Notes: generated by a model from the sequence alone, not told the origin. 64,000 nucleotides of DNA from Bryobacterales bacterium (GCA_003135055.1 PLDF01000219.1:47219-111218), one strand, 5' to 3'. Numbered from the stretch's first letter, positions 17,764-27,652 are shown. Translations and numbers: made by a program.

Positions 17764-18765
17764 TTATGGCGTCTCGCGCTTGCCGCTTTCCACCGAACGA
17801 ACCACCGCGTCGATCACCGCCATATTCCTCAGCGAATCCTCGATTGGCACGGGCGGCTGGCCGCCTTGCAGAATCGCGCGGGCAAACGCGTCGCCTTGAA
17901 CCGTGTACTGGTCGCACGGCGCGAACTCCTCCGTAACCACGTTCACGCCGGTGATGTCCGACCCATCGTCGATGCGGATTCGCGCCGGTCTGCCGGGCGG
18001 CGCATTAAACGGAATCTCCATTTCGATGCGGCCCTTCGTTCCCAGAAACTGCATGCTCTGGCACGGCACAATCTGCGTGCCGCAAGTGAACGCGCAGTGG
18101 CCCGACGGAAACTCCAGCACCGCCGACGCAAGAATGTCGGTGCCGAAATCGGGATCGCGCACCATCGCCCCCGAGACGCTCACCGGTTCTTCGCCGAACA
18201 CCATGCGGGACGCTTTGATGGGATAGCATCCGATGTCCATCAGCGCTCCGCCGCCCCATTCCCGCACGTTTCGCACATTGCGCGCGTCGCGGTTGAAATA
18301 GCCGAACGTGCCCACCGCGCCGCGCATGGCGCCGATGCGTCCGCTGCGCGCCAGTTCCACCGCGCGAACCCACTGCGGGTGCGTTTGAATCATGAACGCC
18401 TCGCCAATGGTCACGCCCGTGCGGTCGCGCGCCGCAATCAGCTCGCGCGCCTCGGCGGCGTTCAATCCGATGGGCTTCTCGCACAGTACGTGCTTGCCGG
18501 CCTCGGCTGCGCGGATGGACCACGCAACGTGCAAATGATTCGGCAGCGGATTATAGATGGCATCGATTTCGGGGTCGGCGAGCAGCTCTTCGTACGACCC
18601 GTAGGCGCGGGCGATGCCGTGCTCCCGCGCCGCGGCTTCGGCCTTGACTTTGTCGCGCGATGCGATTGCGGCGATTTCGCACAGCTCGCTTTTTTGCATC
18701 GCGGGAATCACTTTAGCAGTGGCGATTTTGGCGGCGCCTAAGACGCCCCATCGGATCTTGCGCAT
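17764..18765 (-). CDS. Gfo/Idh/MocA-family NAD(P)-dependent oxidoreductase
   Basis: A 333-residue protein from ATG 18765 (MRKIRWGVLGAAKIATAKVIP). The N-terminal Rossmann fold has the GVLGAAKIA dinucleotide loop; the family signature CEKPIGLNAAEA (about 96-107) supplies the catalytic Lys, and ALMDIGCYPI supplies the second active-site Asp region; the C-terminal alpha/beta half binds the sugar or polyol substrate. These enzymes oxidise or reduce sugars and cyclitols; the exact substrate cannot be read from sequence. An upstream ATG at 18801 would overlap the divergent Uma2 gene, so the shorter start is preferred. Confidence 0.92.
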   Translation of the reverse strand: MRKIRWGVLGAAKIATAKVIPAMQKSELCEIAAIASRDKVKAEAAAREHGIARAYGSYEELLADPEIDAIYNPLPNHLHVAWSIRAAEAGKHVLCEKPIGLNAAEARELIAARDRTGVTIGEAFMIQTHPQWVRAVELARSGRIGAMRGAVGTFGYFNRDARNVRNVREWGGGALMDIGCYPIKASRMVFGEEPVSVSGAMVRDPDFGTDILASAVLEFPSGHCAFTCGTQIVPCQSMQFLGTKGRIEMEIPFNAPPGRPARIRIDDGSDITGVNVVTEEFAPCDQYTVQGDAFARAILQGGQPPVPIEDSLRNMAVIDAVVRSVESGKRETP

Positions 18766-18782
18766 GAGACTAGAATAAAGGA

Positions 18783-19325
18783 ATGGCGGCCATAACGACA
18801 CTGCTCACAATTGAAGACTTTGAGCGGCTCCCGGCGGATGTCGCCAAGGGGCATGAATTGGTCGATGGAGAGCTGGTTGACGTGTCCGGAAATAATCCCC
18901 TCCACAATTGGCTGCGCGATTACCTGATTGCGATACTGCTTTCCTTTGTCACCGATCACGGCCTCGGAAGGGTGATTAGCGAACAGGAATACGATTTTGA
19001 GGGCAACGCTCACGGCCCCGACGTCAGCTTCTTCGGCCCGGCCAAGGCGCTGCTGGTTGATCGAAAGAAGCGCGTGCAGCGCTTCGTTCCCGATCTCGCC
19101 GTGGAAATCGCCTCGAATTCCGATACCTATGAAGGTCTCCTGCGGAAGAAGGACCGCTACTTGCGCGCAGGCGTTTCCGAAGTTTGGCTGATCGCGCCGG
19201 AAATCGAAGAGGTTGTGATCCACACCGCTCGTACGATCCGCGCCCTGCGCGGCACGGATGCCATCGAAACAGATCTTTTGCCGGGCTTCTCAATTACCGT
19301 GGAAAGGCTGTTTCAGAACTTGTAG
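18783..19325 (+). CDS. Uma2-family (DUF820) putative restriction-fold nuclease
   Basis: A 180-residue protein with the Uma2 layout: LTIEDFERLPADVAKGHELVDGEL, then GPDVSFF and LAVEIASNSDTYEGLLRKKDRYLRAGVSEVWLI, giving the PD...E.K-like acidic and Lys residues of the restriction-endonuclease fold. The family is abundant in soil bacteria and cyanobacteria and has no established cellular role. It starts 17 bp from the divergent oxidoreductase gene and ends 8 bp before the nucleoside hydrolase gene. It may be a mobile single-gene insert, since neighbours are metabolic. Confidence 0.88.
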   Translation: MAAITTLLTIEDFERLPADVAKGHELVDGELVDVSGNNPLHNWLRDYLIAILLSFVTDHGLGRVISEQEYDFEGNAHGPDVSFFGPAKALLVDRKKRVQRFVPDLAVEIASNSDTYEGLLRKKDRYLRAGVSEVWLIAPEIEEVVIHTARTIRALRGTDAIETDLLPGFSITVERLFQNL

Positions 19326-19333
19326 AGCGACCC

Positions 19334-20380
19334 ATGCTGCGACTCTGGGGGGCATTTCTTCTTCTTCCCGCGGCATGGTGTGCGGGGCGCGAAACCGTCC
19401 TCTTCGATACCGATTCCGGCCTCTTCGGCGACGATGGCGCCGCGCTCGTCATGCTCATGCGCAGCCCGGAGCAAATCGTCATACCCGGCATCACCGTGGT
19501 CCCCGGCAACGTCTGGCCCGACCAGGGCGCCGAGTACATGCTCCACATTCTCGATCTGCTGCACCGCCCGCAGATCCCGGTCTTTACCGGCGCCGCGGGG
19601 CCTCTGGTTCATAGCGTGGCTATGGCCCGGGACTACGGCCGCCGCTGGGGCGTGCTTGAGTTCATGGGGGCTCTCGCCCATAACGACCCCGCCGCCGTGG
19701 CCCCCGCGCCGGGCTGGAAACTCAACGCGCGCAAACCGCACCACGAGGCCGCCGTGCAATTTCTCATCTCCGAAATCGAGCGCCAGCCGGGCGAGGTCAC
19801 CATCCTCGCCATCGGTCCCATGACCAATATCGCGCTGGCACTGCGCCTGAAGCCCGGTATCGAGACCAAGATCAAGCGCATCGTATTCATGGGCGGCAAC
19901 CTGAAGGTCCCCGGCAATGCGTCGGCGATGGCCGAATTCAACTTTTGGTTCGATCCCGAAGCGGCGCGCATCGTTCTGCGCTCGCGCATCCCGCAAAAAA
20001 TAATGTTCGGCCTGGATATCTGCAACACCGCGCCAATTCGCAAGGCCGAGTTCGATCAGATCGCGTCCGCGCACACGCCCATCGCCGACCTGTACCGTGA
20101 GGATCTGGGGAACCGCTACCCCGGATTCCTCCACAAGCCCAACGCCACCGGCTACATGTGGGATTCGCTGGCCGCGGCCTATCTGCTCGATCCCGGATTC
20201 GTCACCAGATCGGAATCGCGCTACCTTGACGTGCTAACCGTTTGGAACAAGTTTTATGGCGCGACCGTGCCTCTCGACACCCACATAGCCGGCGGCGCAA
20301 CACCCGTCACCGTCATGCTCGAGCTCGATTTCAAGCGCGTTTTCGAGCTATATAAGGACAAACTCACTAAACCCGATTGA
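19334..20380 (+). CDS. Exported inosine/uridine-type nucleoside hydrolase
   Basis: A 348-residue protein from ATG 19334 with a signal peptide (MLRLWGAFLLLPAAWCAG), so it probably acts in the periplasm. The calcium-binding signature appears as DTDSGLFGDDGAA near residue 24. Later motifs include ILAIGPMTNIALAL, VFMGGN and FNFWFDPEAA, as in nucleoside N-ribohydrolases. These enzymes hydrolyse nucleosides to base and ribose for salvage. The frame is open upstream into the Uma2 gene, but the signal peptide supports 19334. Its stop overlaps the folK start region (TTGA), so the two are likely co-translated. Confidence 0.92.
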   Translation: MLRLWGAFLLLPAAWCAGRETVLFDTDSGLFGDDGAALVMLMRSPEQIVIPGITVVPGNVWPDQGAEYMLHILDLLHRPQIPVFTGAAGPLVHSVAMARDYGRRWGVLEFMGALAHNDPAAVAPAPGWKLNARKPHHEAAVQFLISEIERQPGEVTILAIGPMTNIALALRLKPGIETKIKRIVFMGGNLKVPGNASAMAEFNFWFDPEAARIVLRSRIPQKIMFGLDICNTAPIRKAEFDQIASAHTPIADLYREDLGNRYPGFLHKPNATGYMWDSLAAAYLLDPGFVTRSESRYLDVLTVWNKFYGATVPLDTHIAGGATPVTVMLELDFKRVFELYKDKLTKPD

Positions 20381-20883
20381 CCGCCCGATTGACCACTAAG
20401 ACCGTTTATCTCAGCCTCGGCTCCAACATCGGCGATCGCGCCCGCAATCTCCAAGCGGCTCTCGAACAACTCGCCGCGCCCGATCTGCGCGTTGTGCGCG
20501 CGTCGCCCACGTATGAAACCGAGCCGCTGGAATACGCCGCGCAGCGCTGGTTCTTGAATCTGGTGGCCGAAGCCGCGACCGAGCTGCTTCCCATGCAGCT
20601 TCTCATGCGCATCGGCCGCGTGGAGCGCGCGCTGGGCCGGGTTCGCACAGTTCCAAAAGGTCCGCGCATCATCGACATCGACATTCTCTTCTACGGCCGG
20701 ACCATCGTGCGCGCCGCCAAGCTGGAAATCCCGCACCCGCGCATGGCCGAGCGCCGTTTTGTGCTGGCGCCGCTGGCCGATCTCGCGCCCGATCTGCGGC
20801 ATCCCGTCACCGGCAAGACCATCCGCGAAATGCTCGACGCCGCGCCGCACCAGGCCGTGCGCCGATTCGTCATGCCTGCGTAA
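20377..20883 (+). CDS. folK: 2-amino-4-hydroxy-6-hydroxymethyldihydropteridine pyrophosphokinase (HPPK)
   Basis: A 168-residue HPPK with YLSLGSNIGDR at the N-terminus and the diagnostic VPKGPRIIDIDILFYG segment, whose Asp-Ile-Asp pair binds the two Mg ions, followed by IPHPRMAERRFVLAPLADLAP. It transfers pyrophosphate from ATP to the pterin in folate synthesis. Both candidate starts are TTG: 20377 overlaps the upstream stop, while 20389 begins just before the first beta strand. An 11-bp direct duplication (CCCGATTGACC) creates the pair, so the start is uncertain. Confidence 0.94.
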   Translation: MTARLTTKTVYLSLGSNIGDRARNLQAALEQLAAPDLRVVRASPTYETEPLEYAAQRWFLNLVAEAATELLPMQLLMRIGRVERALGRVRTVPKGPRIIDIDILFYGRTIVRAAKLEIPHPRMAERRFVLAPLADLAPDLRHPVTGKTIREMLDAAPHQAVRRFVMPA

Positions 20884-20884
20884 T

Positions 20885-21055
20885 CTCCGCCTCTCCGCGC
20901 CTCCGCGTTGAAATCCACTGCCACGACGACACCACCCCTTAGAGTGCGGGAGTGCGCAAAATCGCCCACTTCCGCAAAAACTCCGCGCCTTCCTCCGCCG
21001 CTCCGCGCCTCCGCGTTAAAACTGACAGCCTCGACCTTCCGCTCACCCCCTCCCC
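20885..21055. repeat. Dispersed repeat family B, copies 2 and 3
   Basis: A short copy (20885-20915, CTCCGCGCCTCCGCGTTG) is followed by a long copy (20971-21050) in the same orientation. The long copy is the reverse complement of 7234-7314 with only a few mismatches. They fill most of the folK-uvrA convergent spacer; no gene is seen in 20884-21150. Confidence 0.8.
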
Positions 21056-21150
21056 TTCGACAATGCCCCTCAAGCTTCCTCGCCCTATGAACGGCGAACG
21101 TCAGTCGCGCCCCGTTCTCTTCGGCGCAGCCGCCTTTGCGATCCGCCTGC

Positions 21151-24045
21151 CTATGCTCCCAGGTGCGCCTTCAGGAACCGGCCTGTGTGTGACGCCTTGC
21201 ACGCGGCGATGTCCTCCGGAGTTCCCGTCGCCACCACTTCCCCGCCGGCGTGCCCGCCCTCGGGCCCCAAATCAATCACGTAATCGGCCGTTTTAATTAC
21301 ATCCAGATGATGCTCGATCAGCACCACCGTGTGTCCCGCGTCCACCAGGCGGTTCAGAGACTCCAGCAGGCGCTCGATGTCCGCCAGGTGCAACCCGGTT
21401 GTCGGCTCATCGAGGATGTAGACCGTGTGCCGGGCGCGCTGGAGCTTGCTGAGCTCCGTTGCGATTTTGATGCGCTGCGCCTCGCCGCCTGAGAGCGTCG
21501 TCGCCGACTGGCCCAGTGTCAGGTAGCCCAGGCCCAGATCGCTGAGCACTTCAATCTTCTTGCCTATGGCGGGCTCGGCGGCGAAGAACTTCACCCCTTC
21601 TTCCACCGGCATGTTGAGTACGTCGTCGATGGTTTTTCCGCGTACCGTTACATCGAGGGTCTCACTGTTGAAGCGCGCGCCCTTGCACGCGCCGCACGTC
21701 ACCTCGACGTCGGGCATGAAGTAAAGCTGCGTCGTAATCACGCCTTCCCCCTGGCACTCCTCGCATCGGCCGCCTTTCACATTGAAGCTGAATCGGCCGG
21801 CCTTATAGCCGCGCTCCACCGACAGGGGAGCCTGCGTGAAAAGGTCGCGAATGTTGTCGTAGAAGCCAATGTAGGTGGCGGGGTTCGAGCGGCTGTTGCG
21901 CCCGATCGGCGCCTGGTCGATACTGACCACTTTGTGGACATGCTCCATGCCGTCGACGCTATCGTGTTCGCCCGGCAGAGTGCGGGTGTCGACGAGGCGC
22001 TTCCACAGCGCTTTGAAAAGGATTTCGTTGATCAGCGTGCTCTTGCCTGAGCCGGAGGCGCCGGTGATCGCCACCAGCTTGCCGAGCGGGATCGTGACAG
22101 ACACGTTTCTGAGATTGTTCTCGCGCGCCCCCCGCACCTTCAACGCCTTGCCGATGCCCTTGCGGCGTTGCCCGGGCGTTGCGATGAAACGCTTGCCCGA
22201 AAGGAACTGCCCTGTCGGCGACGCCTTGCAAGCCAATACGTCTCGGAGGCTTCCCTGCACCACCACGGCGCCCCCATGGACGCCCGGGCCCGGACCCATC
22301 TCCACGATATGATCGGCGGCGCGGATGGTGTCCTCATCATGCTCCACAACGATCACCGTGTTGCCGATGTCCCGCAGGCTTTCAAGCGTGGCGATCATCT
22401 TGACATTGTCTTTGGGGTGAAGGCCGATGCTCGGTTCGTCCAACACGTACAGCATTCCCATAAGCCCGGAACCGATCTGCGTCGACAACCGGATGCGCTG
22501 CGACTCGCCGCCCGATAGCGTGCTGGAGCGGCGATTGAAACTCAGATAGTCGAGCCCAATGCCCAGCAGCAGCTCCACTCGGCCGCGGACTTCGCCCAAC
22601 ACCTGCCTGCCGGCGTCCGCGCCGCGTCCGGCCGGTTTGATGGCGCCCAGAAACCGGTGCAATTCGTCGAAGTGCAGCTGGCCCATGTCGTGGATCGTCT
22701 TGTTCTCAATAGTGAACAACAGGCGCGTTGCCCGCACGCGGGCGCCGTTGCAGTCGGGACAGGTATGCTCCACCATCACCTTGTCGAGCCACGCCTCCAT
22801 CCCCGAGCTGGCTTCGCCGCGCTGGCGGTAACGGCGGTAGTGCCGCTCGATGCGCCGCGCGATCCCGCTAAAGCCAACCTCTTTGCCTTCCGAATCCTCC
22901 CGTTTGACCTTTGCATCCGGCGGCACGCGTACGACGATTTTCCTGCCATCGACCCCGTTCAGGATCGTGTTCCGCACTTTCTCCAGCAGCTTTTCCCACG
23001 GCGTTTCAAGCGAGAAGCCCAGGTCCCTCGACAAGCTGTACATCACCCTTCCGTCCCAGGTGTCGGGATTGTATTTGAACGCTTCGCGCACGAAGCAACC
23101 GCCCACAATGCTTCGGCGCGGGTCCGGAACCAGCAGCTCCGGGTGCGTAAGTTTGTGGACCCCGAGACCCCCGCAGGTGCGGCAGGCGCTCTCGGGGTTG
23201 TTGAACATGAAGTACTCGGGTTCAATATCGCCGTAGACGAAGTGATATGTTTTGCTGCACGCCGCGCGGTAGAAGCGCTCCGCCTCGGTCTTGCCGGCGC
23301 CTTTGACAATGTGGATCTGAACCAGCCCGTCGCCCACCAGCAGCGTACTTGCGATGCCCGCTTTGATCGCCTTTTCGTGTTTGCGGCCGACCACGAAACG
23401 ATCCACCACGGCCTCCATGTGGGTGACCTTCGACTCGTCCGGATCCACCTCGGCGGAGATGTCGACCGGTTTGCCGTCGATGATCAGCAACCGGCAGCCT
23501 TTCTTGCGCACTTCGGTCAGGACGAAGTCCAGGTCCTCGCCGTACTGCTTGAATATGGGCGCGCGCAGCTCGATTTCCGCGCCGTCGGGCAGCGACAGAA
23601 TCGATTCGAGAATCTGGCTGGCGGTACGGCTGGGTGTTGGCTCACCGCTGCGCGGGCAGTGCGGTTCACCGATAGTTGCAAATAGAAGGTTCAGGTAAGA
23701 CGCGATATCCGTCATCGTGCCGACCGTGGATCGCGGGTTGCTGGCTATGGTCTTCTGCTCGATCGAGATCACCGGAGACAGGCCGTAGATGAAGTCCACG
23801 TCGGGTTTCGCGACTTGCGCCACGAACCTCTTGGCGTAGCTGGACAGCGATTCCATGTAGCGCCGCTGCCCTTCGGCATAGATAGTGTCGAAGGCCAGGC
23901 TCGACTTGCCGGAGCCCGAAAGGCCGGTGACGACGATCAGCTTGTCGCGCGGAATTTCCAGCGATACGTTCTTGAGATTGTGTACGCGCGCGCCCTGCAC
24001 GGCGATGGTGGTGCGCGCGGCGGGCCTGCCGTTTCTAGAACTCAT
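21151..24045 (-). CDS. uvrA: Excinuclease ABC subunit A
   Basis: A 964-residue UvrA starting at ATG 24045 ([20 protein letters not shown]). Both ATPase halves are complete: Walker [14 protein letters not shown] and [16 protein letters not shown] signatures [13 protein letters not shown] and [13 protein letters not shown], and Walker [13 protein letters not shown] and [12 protein letters not shown]. It recognises DNA lesions with UvrB for nucleotide excision repair. The C-terminal zinc module is intact (CEECQGEG and CGACKGAR). In the first zinc module only CRTCGG and CPDCNGAR remain; the usual preceding CxxC before the [10 protein letters not shown] segment is replaced by ACSKT. The start overlaps the upstream nucleotidyltransferase gene by 11 bp. 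Confidence 0.97.
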   Translation of the reverse strand: MSSRNGRPAARTTIAVQGARVHNLKNVSLEIPRDKLIVVTGLSGSGKSSLAFDTIYAEGQRRYMESLSSYAKRFVAQVAKPDVDFIYGLSPVISIEQKTIASNPRSTVGTMTDIASYLNLLFATIGEPHCPRSGEPTPSRTASQILESILSLPDGAEIELRAPIFKQYGEDLDFVLTEVRKKGCRLLIIDGKPVDISAEVDPDESKVTHMEAVVDRFVVGRKHEKAIKAGIASTLLVGDGLVQIHIVKGAGKTEAERFYRAACSKTYHFVYGDIEPEYFMFNNPESACRTCGGLGVHKLTHPELLVPDPRRSIVGGCFVREAFKYNPDTWDGRVMYSLSRDLGFSLETPWEKLLEKVRNTILNGVDGRKIVVRVPPDAKVKREDSEGKEVGFSGIARRIERHYRRYRQRGEASSGMEAWLDKVMVEHTCPDCNGARVRATRLLFTIENKTIHDMGQLHFDELHRFLGAIKPAGRGADAGRQVLGEVRGRVELLLGIGLDYLSFNRRSSTLSGGESQRIRLSTQIGSGLMGMLYVLDEPSIGLHPKDNVKMIATLESLRDIGNTVIVVEHDEDTIRAADHIVEMGPGPGVHGGAVVVQGSLRDVLACKASPTGQFLSGKRFIATPGQRRKGIGKALKVRGARENNLRNVSVTIPLGKLVAITGASGSGKSTLINEILFKALWKRLVDTRTLPGEHDSVDGMEHVHKVVSIDQAPIGRNSRSNPATYIGFYDNIRDLFTQAPLSVERGYKAGRFSFNVKGGRCEECQGEGVITTQLYFMPDVEVTCGACKGARFNSETLDVTVRGKTIDDVLNMPVEEGVKFFAAEPAIGKKIEVLSDLGLGYLTLGQSATTLSGGEAQRIKIATELSKLQRARHTVYILDEPTTGLHLADIERLLESLNRLVDAGHTVVLIEHHLDVIKTADYVIDLGPEGGHAGGEVVATGTPEDIAACKASHTGRFLKAHLGA

Positions 24046-24991
24046 CCGGCGGTTCTCCCAGATGAACGAACGCCAGCTCCTCCACGGCGACGTTGCTTTT
24101 CTTGGTGAGCCGGACGGGCGTGGAGACTTTGCCGATAAGGCCTTGGTCGGCCAGATACTCGCACGCGGTGGTGACTCCCCCGACGTCGAAGTGACGCTTG
24201 AACCAAGCCTCGATCTCGCTGCACGATCGCGCTTCGGCCGCATCGCGCAGGTAATCGAGCACCAGCCGGAACAGCGTTGCCGCCCGTTGCGCCAGATACC
24301 CGTCGATCGCGTCCAGCGCTCCCTGCACGGTTATGCGAGTCTTCTTCATGTTCAGCAGGTCGGAATACGCCGTTTTGAAAAATGCCGGATTCAGTTTCAT
24401 CGCCTGTGGCATCACCTCCCGATCGGCCAGAAGGCGCGCGCCGATTACCTCTATCCGCGCCAACGAGTTCGCCGCGTGTAGAATCCAGAGCGCCGTGTAA
24501 TCCAGGTCGCCGCGCGTGATGAGCCACTTGTGAGCTTTATAGACCGCCGGCAGAGCGTGCGTCGCCGCCGCGAGAAGCTGAACCCGGGTGTCGCGCTCGC
24601 CGATCTCGTGCAGCTGCGCGCACAGTTGGGCGATGGTCTCGTCATGGGTGTAGAGCAGGCTCCCCTTGGCCAGCAGTGAATGCGTGAACGAGTTGCGAGC
24701 CGCGCCCTCCACTGTCTTGCGAAACTCCGCGCGCGGCATCAGGAACGCATGGACATTCACTCCGCCCGCGTAGAGCGCCAGGCTGCCCGCATCCACCTTC
24801 TTATCGTCGATGGTGACCAGCGCCAGATCGATGTCGGACTTCGCCCAGACAATATCGTGCGCCAGGCTGCCGCAGAGGATGGCTGCCAGGATAGACCGGT
24901 CCGTTTTCACTTGCGCGACCAGGTCGTCAAGCGCCTCCATAAACTTCTTCCGGATGTGTCCTGTCCGGATGTGTCCTGTCGAGGTGCTCAT
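24035..24991 (-). CDS. Nucleotidyltransferase-domain protein
   Basis: A 318-residue protein with a polymerase-beta-superfamily nucleotidyltransferase domain: GS at 41-42 and the metal-binding pair in KSDIDLAL (Asp53 and Asp55). The rest is largely helical (about 110-240) and may be a HEPN-like or substrate-binding domain, ending in a possible winged-helix segment ([25 protein letters not shown]). Substrate unknown. The N-terminus contains a tandemly repeated TGHIR encoded by a 15-bp duplication, so the real start may be Met18 (24940). It overlaps uvrA by 11 bp and is probably co-transcribed with it. Confidence 0.8.
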   Translation of the reverse strand: MSTSTGHIRTGHIRKKFMEALDDLVAQVKTDRSILAAILCGSLAHDIVWAKSDIDLALVTIDDKKVDAGSLALYAGGVNVHAFLMPRAEFRKTVEGAARNSFTHSLLAKGSLLYTHDETIAQLCAQLHEIGERDTRVQLLAAATHALPAVYKAHKWLITRGDLDYTALWILHAANSLARIEVIGARLLADREVMPQAMKLNPAFFKTAYSDLLNMKKTRITVQGALDAIDGYLAQRAATLFRLVLDYLRDAAEARSCSEIEAWFKRHFDVGGVTTACEYLADQGLIGKVSTPVRLTKKSNVAVEELAFVHLGEPPDEF

Positions 24992-25103
24992 TTCTCACGC
25001 GCCCTTTTGGTCCGCCGACGGCCGTAACTCCAGCCTTCACCGGCGAACGCTTCGCGGATTATAGCGTAGATTTTCAGGAAAATGCTCACGCGCTCATACG
25101 GCA

Positions 25104-25125
25104 GCGTTCACACTCGTGTGAACGC
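25104..25125. repeat. Dispersed palindrome family C, copy 2
   Basis: GCGTTCACAC and GTGTGAACGC with a 2-nt centre repeat exactly the second hairpin at 17655-17676. Here no long T-run follows, so terminator activity is doubtful. A 9-bp tandem (CGTGTCCAGGTCGTGTCCAGG) lies just downstream near 25149. Confidence 0.75.
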
Positions 25126-25214
25126 GTCTTTGCTGCTGCGCGCACGGTCGTGTCCAGGTCGTGTCCAGGCGGGTCCGGTCATAATGCAGCTCGAACTCGT
25201 CCCCGGCGACAGGC

Positions 25215-26019
25215 TCAGTCTTCGGAGGGAGCCCGGTCGACACGGTCCATTACCAGCATGTCGATGGGTGCTTTTCGCGCTTCTACGTGAATCCCGCACT
25301 GCTTTTCCAGCTCTGAAGCGAAGGATCCGGCGACGCCGAGATAATCCGGAGCAGTGGCTTCCTGGGGCGTGGATTGCGGGGGCATCGCGGTGAACTGTAA
25401 GTCAATCTCGTGCTCGCCTTCGAGCCCAGGCATATCCGCCAGCGGGCGTCTAAATTACCGGCGAGCGCAAGCAGGAGATCAGTCATCGACAGTTTACCTT
25501 GGCCCCGCTTCTCTTGGTTAATGTTTTGAATCTTGAAATCCGGGGGCTTCCGCGGATCGGCGTTCGGTCTGTTGGCGCCTTCCGCATGCGAAGCCCGTTT
25601 TTTGCGATCGACAGGGCATGCGCGGGCATCTCTCTCGATTCCCGATGCATCTTGAAATTCAAACGCTCCGCCATTAATGCCCGGAGCATAGTAGGGACTT
25701 GCGCTTTGGAGACGCCACGCGGCGGCGTTGCGGCAATGTCGTACCTGACGCTCGTCGCGTCCTTCCAGTCCGGCGGCCAAACGATCTGATAGTACCAAGC
25801 CTGGTATGCCTCCCAAAGCAAACCTTGGAGAGTGATGCCCTGGAACTCGATGCGGCCGGGGTCGCGGCTTTCCGCCCGCCGGCTGTTTAGTGCCTGGTCC
25901 GCCGAGAGTTTGAAAGATGCGGCTTCGAAGGCAAATGTGGCATGCCTTGTGGAAGGTGACTGGGCGACTGATGCTACAGGGCCCGATAAAACCCGCCGCG
26001 AGAGACACGGCAGGTACAA
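25215..26019 (-). pseudogene. Frameshifted TIGR03435-family secreted protein
   Basis: Three successive minus-strand frames together make a recognisable TIGR03435 protein of soil Acidobacteria. Frame one (from 26019) gives FEAASFKLSADQ, IEFQGITLQGLLWEAYQAWYYQI, LRALMAERLNFKMHRESREMP and LSIAKNGLRM. Frame two gives GQGKLSMTDLLLALAGNLD. Frame three gives EIDLQFTAMPP, FASELEKQCGIHVEARKAPIDMLVMDRVDRAPSED and the stop at 25215. At least two shifts (near 25520 and 25445) separate them, and the N-terminal signal peptide is also unclear. It is probably inactive. Function of intact members is unknown. Confidence 0.8.
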
Positions 26020-26043
26020 TGAAGTCTGCTACAAGGAGTTTGC

Positions 26044-27456
26044 ATGAGGCTCGTACTTCTACTGGTTCCCGTCTGCCTGTTGGCGCAATCGGCTTCCACC
26101 GAGTCGCTGACCGGCAGTTGGATCAACGTGAGTTCCGAAACTGGCGGTGTCACTCAGGTAGTGGTTCGCCATGAGAACAATCGAACCATCGTCCATGTCT
26201 GGGGCGCCTGCCATCCCATCGACTGCGACTGGGGAGAAGTCGACGCGGATCTCTGGAACGGCATCCCGATGGCGATCTGGAAGCACGGCTTCAGCACAGT
26301 CCGAATGCAATTGATCCCACAGCCGGATGGCCGCATGCTGCTGGCCTATCGCTCCGAGTATAATGACGATTCCGGACGCAAAGACGCTGGCCACGCTGAG
26401 TTCTTTGCGCGTCGGGAAACGAAGCAGGATACCCCGGATGCCGCGGCTGCGAAGGCCGTGCTCCAGCGGGTTGCCGAGACGTATCGCAGCCTGCCCGCCG
26501 CGCATTTCGAGGTCAGGGAAACTACCAACCGTCAGACGGAAAAAAGCGAGATCCGCAGCGTCAGCCAACGCAAAATGTTCTTCTGGCCTCCCGATAAGAT
26601 GCGGGTCGAGACCAACGACGACGTCGGGCCCAGCGTTTGGATTGCCGACGGCCAAACCACGTGGACTGTCTTTCCCGGCGCAAACGAGTATCTCAAGGTC
26701 CCACAGGGCAAAGATCTGGGGGCGTTTCCTTACTTGAAGAGTTACGTGCTTCTAGACAAAATCCGAGGCGTGCCGAAGGTCGCGGGACTGGAGCGCGTGG
26801 AGGGCGCGGATTGCACCATGATCGAGATCGACCAGGAGCGCAACGTCACCAGGAAACTCTGGATCGACAATAACACGCATCTCATTCGCAAGGATGTTTT
26901 AGATCAGGGAACCCAAAAAGAGGAGTCGGTCTTCCTGGTTGCGGAACTGGGCGGGAAGATGGCCGCCGATCTCTTCGTTTACGATCCCGGTTCCACGCAG
27001 GCGCAGAGCCGGAGGCAGCTTGCGCGCGAGGCGCCCCAAACTCTGAAGGGCAAGCCCGCTCCCGATTTCGCGTTGCGCGATCTCGATGGCCGTGAGGTTC
27101 GTCTCAGCGATCTCCGCGGCCAGCCGGTGCTTCTCGATTTCTGGGCCACATGGTGCGGCTACTGTCGCGCGGCCTTACCGAGCGTCGAGCTGATGCACCG
27201 GGGTCTCAAAGCCAAAGGCCTCCTGGTCTTCGGCATAGACGCTGAAGAGTCTGAGCTTGCGCGCGACTACCTCAAGAAGTACGGCTACACGCTGCCATCG
27301 CTGGTGGATCGAAAGGAAGAGGCCGTCAAGCTCTACCACGTAGAAAGTTGGCCCACTACCGTGCTAATCGATCGCGAGGGCAAGGTGGCGTTTTACGAGT
27401 CCGGCGCTGAGCCAGAGAGACTCCGCGACGCCATTCGCGCTTTGGGCGTGTGGTAG
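26044..27456 (+). CDS. Exported three-part protein: beta domain, LolA-like domain and TlpA thioredoxin
   Basis: A 470-residue protein with a signal peptide (MRLVLLLVPVCLLAQ). Residues about 20-125 form a small beta domain (SLTGSWINVSSETGG, MAIWKHG). Residues about 140-320 resemble the LolA/LppX-like outer-membrane lipoprotein-sorting fold (YRSLPAAHFEVRETT, KMFFWPPDKMRVE, VWIADGQTTWTVFP, MIEIDQERNVTRKLWID). Residues 338-470 are a TlpA/AhpC-type thioredoxin domain with LLDFWATWCGYCRAALP (active Cys371 and Cys374) and WPTTVLID with the cis-proline. It probably reduces periplasmic disulfides while binding a hydrophobic partner or lipid; that coupling is inferred from the fusion. Confidence 0.88.
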   Translation: MRLVLLLVPVCLLAQSASTESLTGSWINVSSETGGVTQVVVRHENNRTIVHVWGACHPIDCDWGEVDADLWNGIPMAIWKHGFSTVRMQLIPQPDGRMLLAYRSEYNDDSGRKDAGHAEFFARRETKQDTPDAAAAKAVLQRVAETYRSLPAAHFEVRETTNRQTEKSEIRSVSQRKMFFWPPDKMRVETNDDVGPSVWIADGQTTWTVFPGANEYLKVPQGKDLGAFPYLKSYVLLDKIRGVPKVAGLERVEGADCTMIEIDQERNVTRKLWIDNNTHLIRKDVLDQGTQKEESVFLVAELGGKMAADLFVYDPGSTQAQSRRQLAREAPQTLKGKPAPDFALRDLDGREVRLSDLRGQPVLLDFWATWCGYCRAALPSVELMHRGLKAKGLLVFGIDAEESELARDYLKKYGYTLPSLVDRKEEAVKLYHVESWPTTVLIDREGKVAFYESGAEPERLRDAIRALGVW

Positions 27457-27499
27457 CGGCCTATTGCTACCCACGCGGCTTTCTTGGCGTGTGCGCCAG

Positions 27500-27591
27500 T
27501 CAATGCCGTGTCTCGTAGATGTGAGCGCGCTTGGTCCGTTTCAAGGCGGCAATCCGCAGCGTTGTGTCAGTACCTACCAGTACTGACACGC
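27500..27591 (-). pseudogene. Fragment of a serine-recombinase N-terminus beside a hairpin
   Basis: On the minus strand 27505-27562 encodes DTTLRIAALKRTKRAHIYE, matching the start of the broken resolvase at 34358-34849 (DQTTALQLAALKRARCSHIYED). Next to it lies a perfect 10-bp inverted repeat, GTGTCAGTAC and GTACTGACAC (about 27565-27591). Only about 20 residues remain. The rest of 27457-27652 shows no gene. Confidence 0.5.
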
Positions 27592-27652
27592 GGGGGCATC
27601 GCTGCGTTGCTCACGCTACGCCGCTTATGGGGACCTATCGCGTCTATATCAA

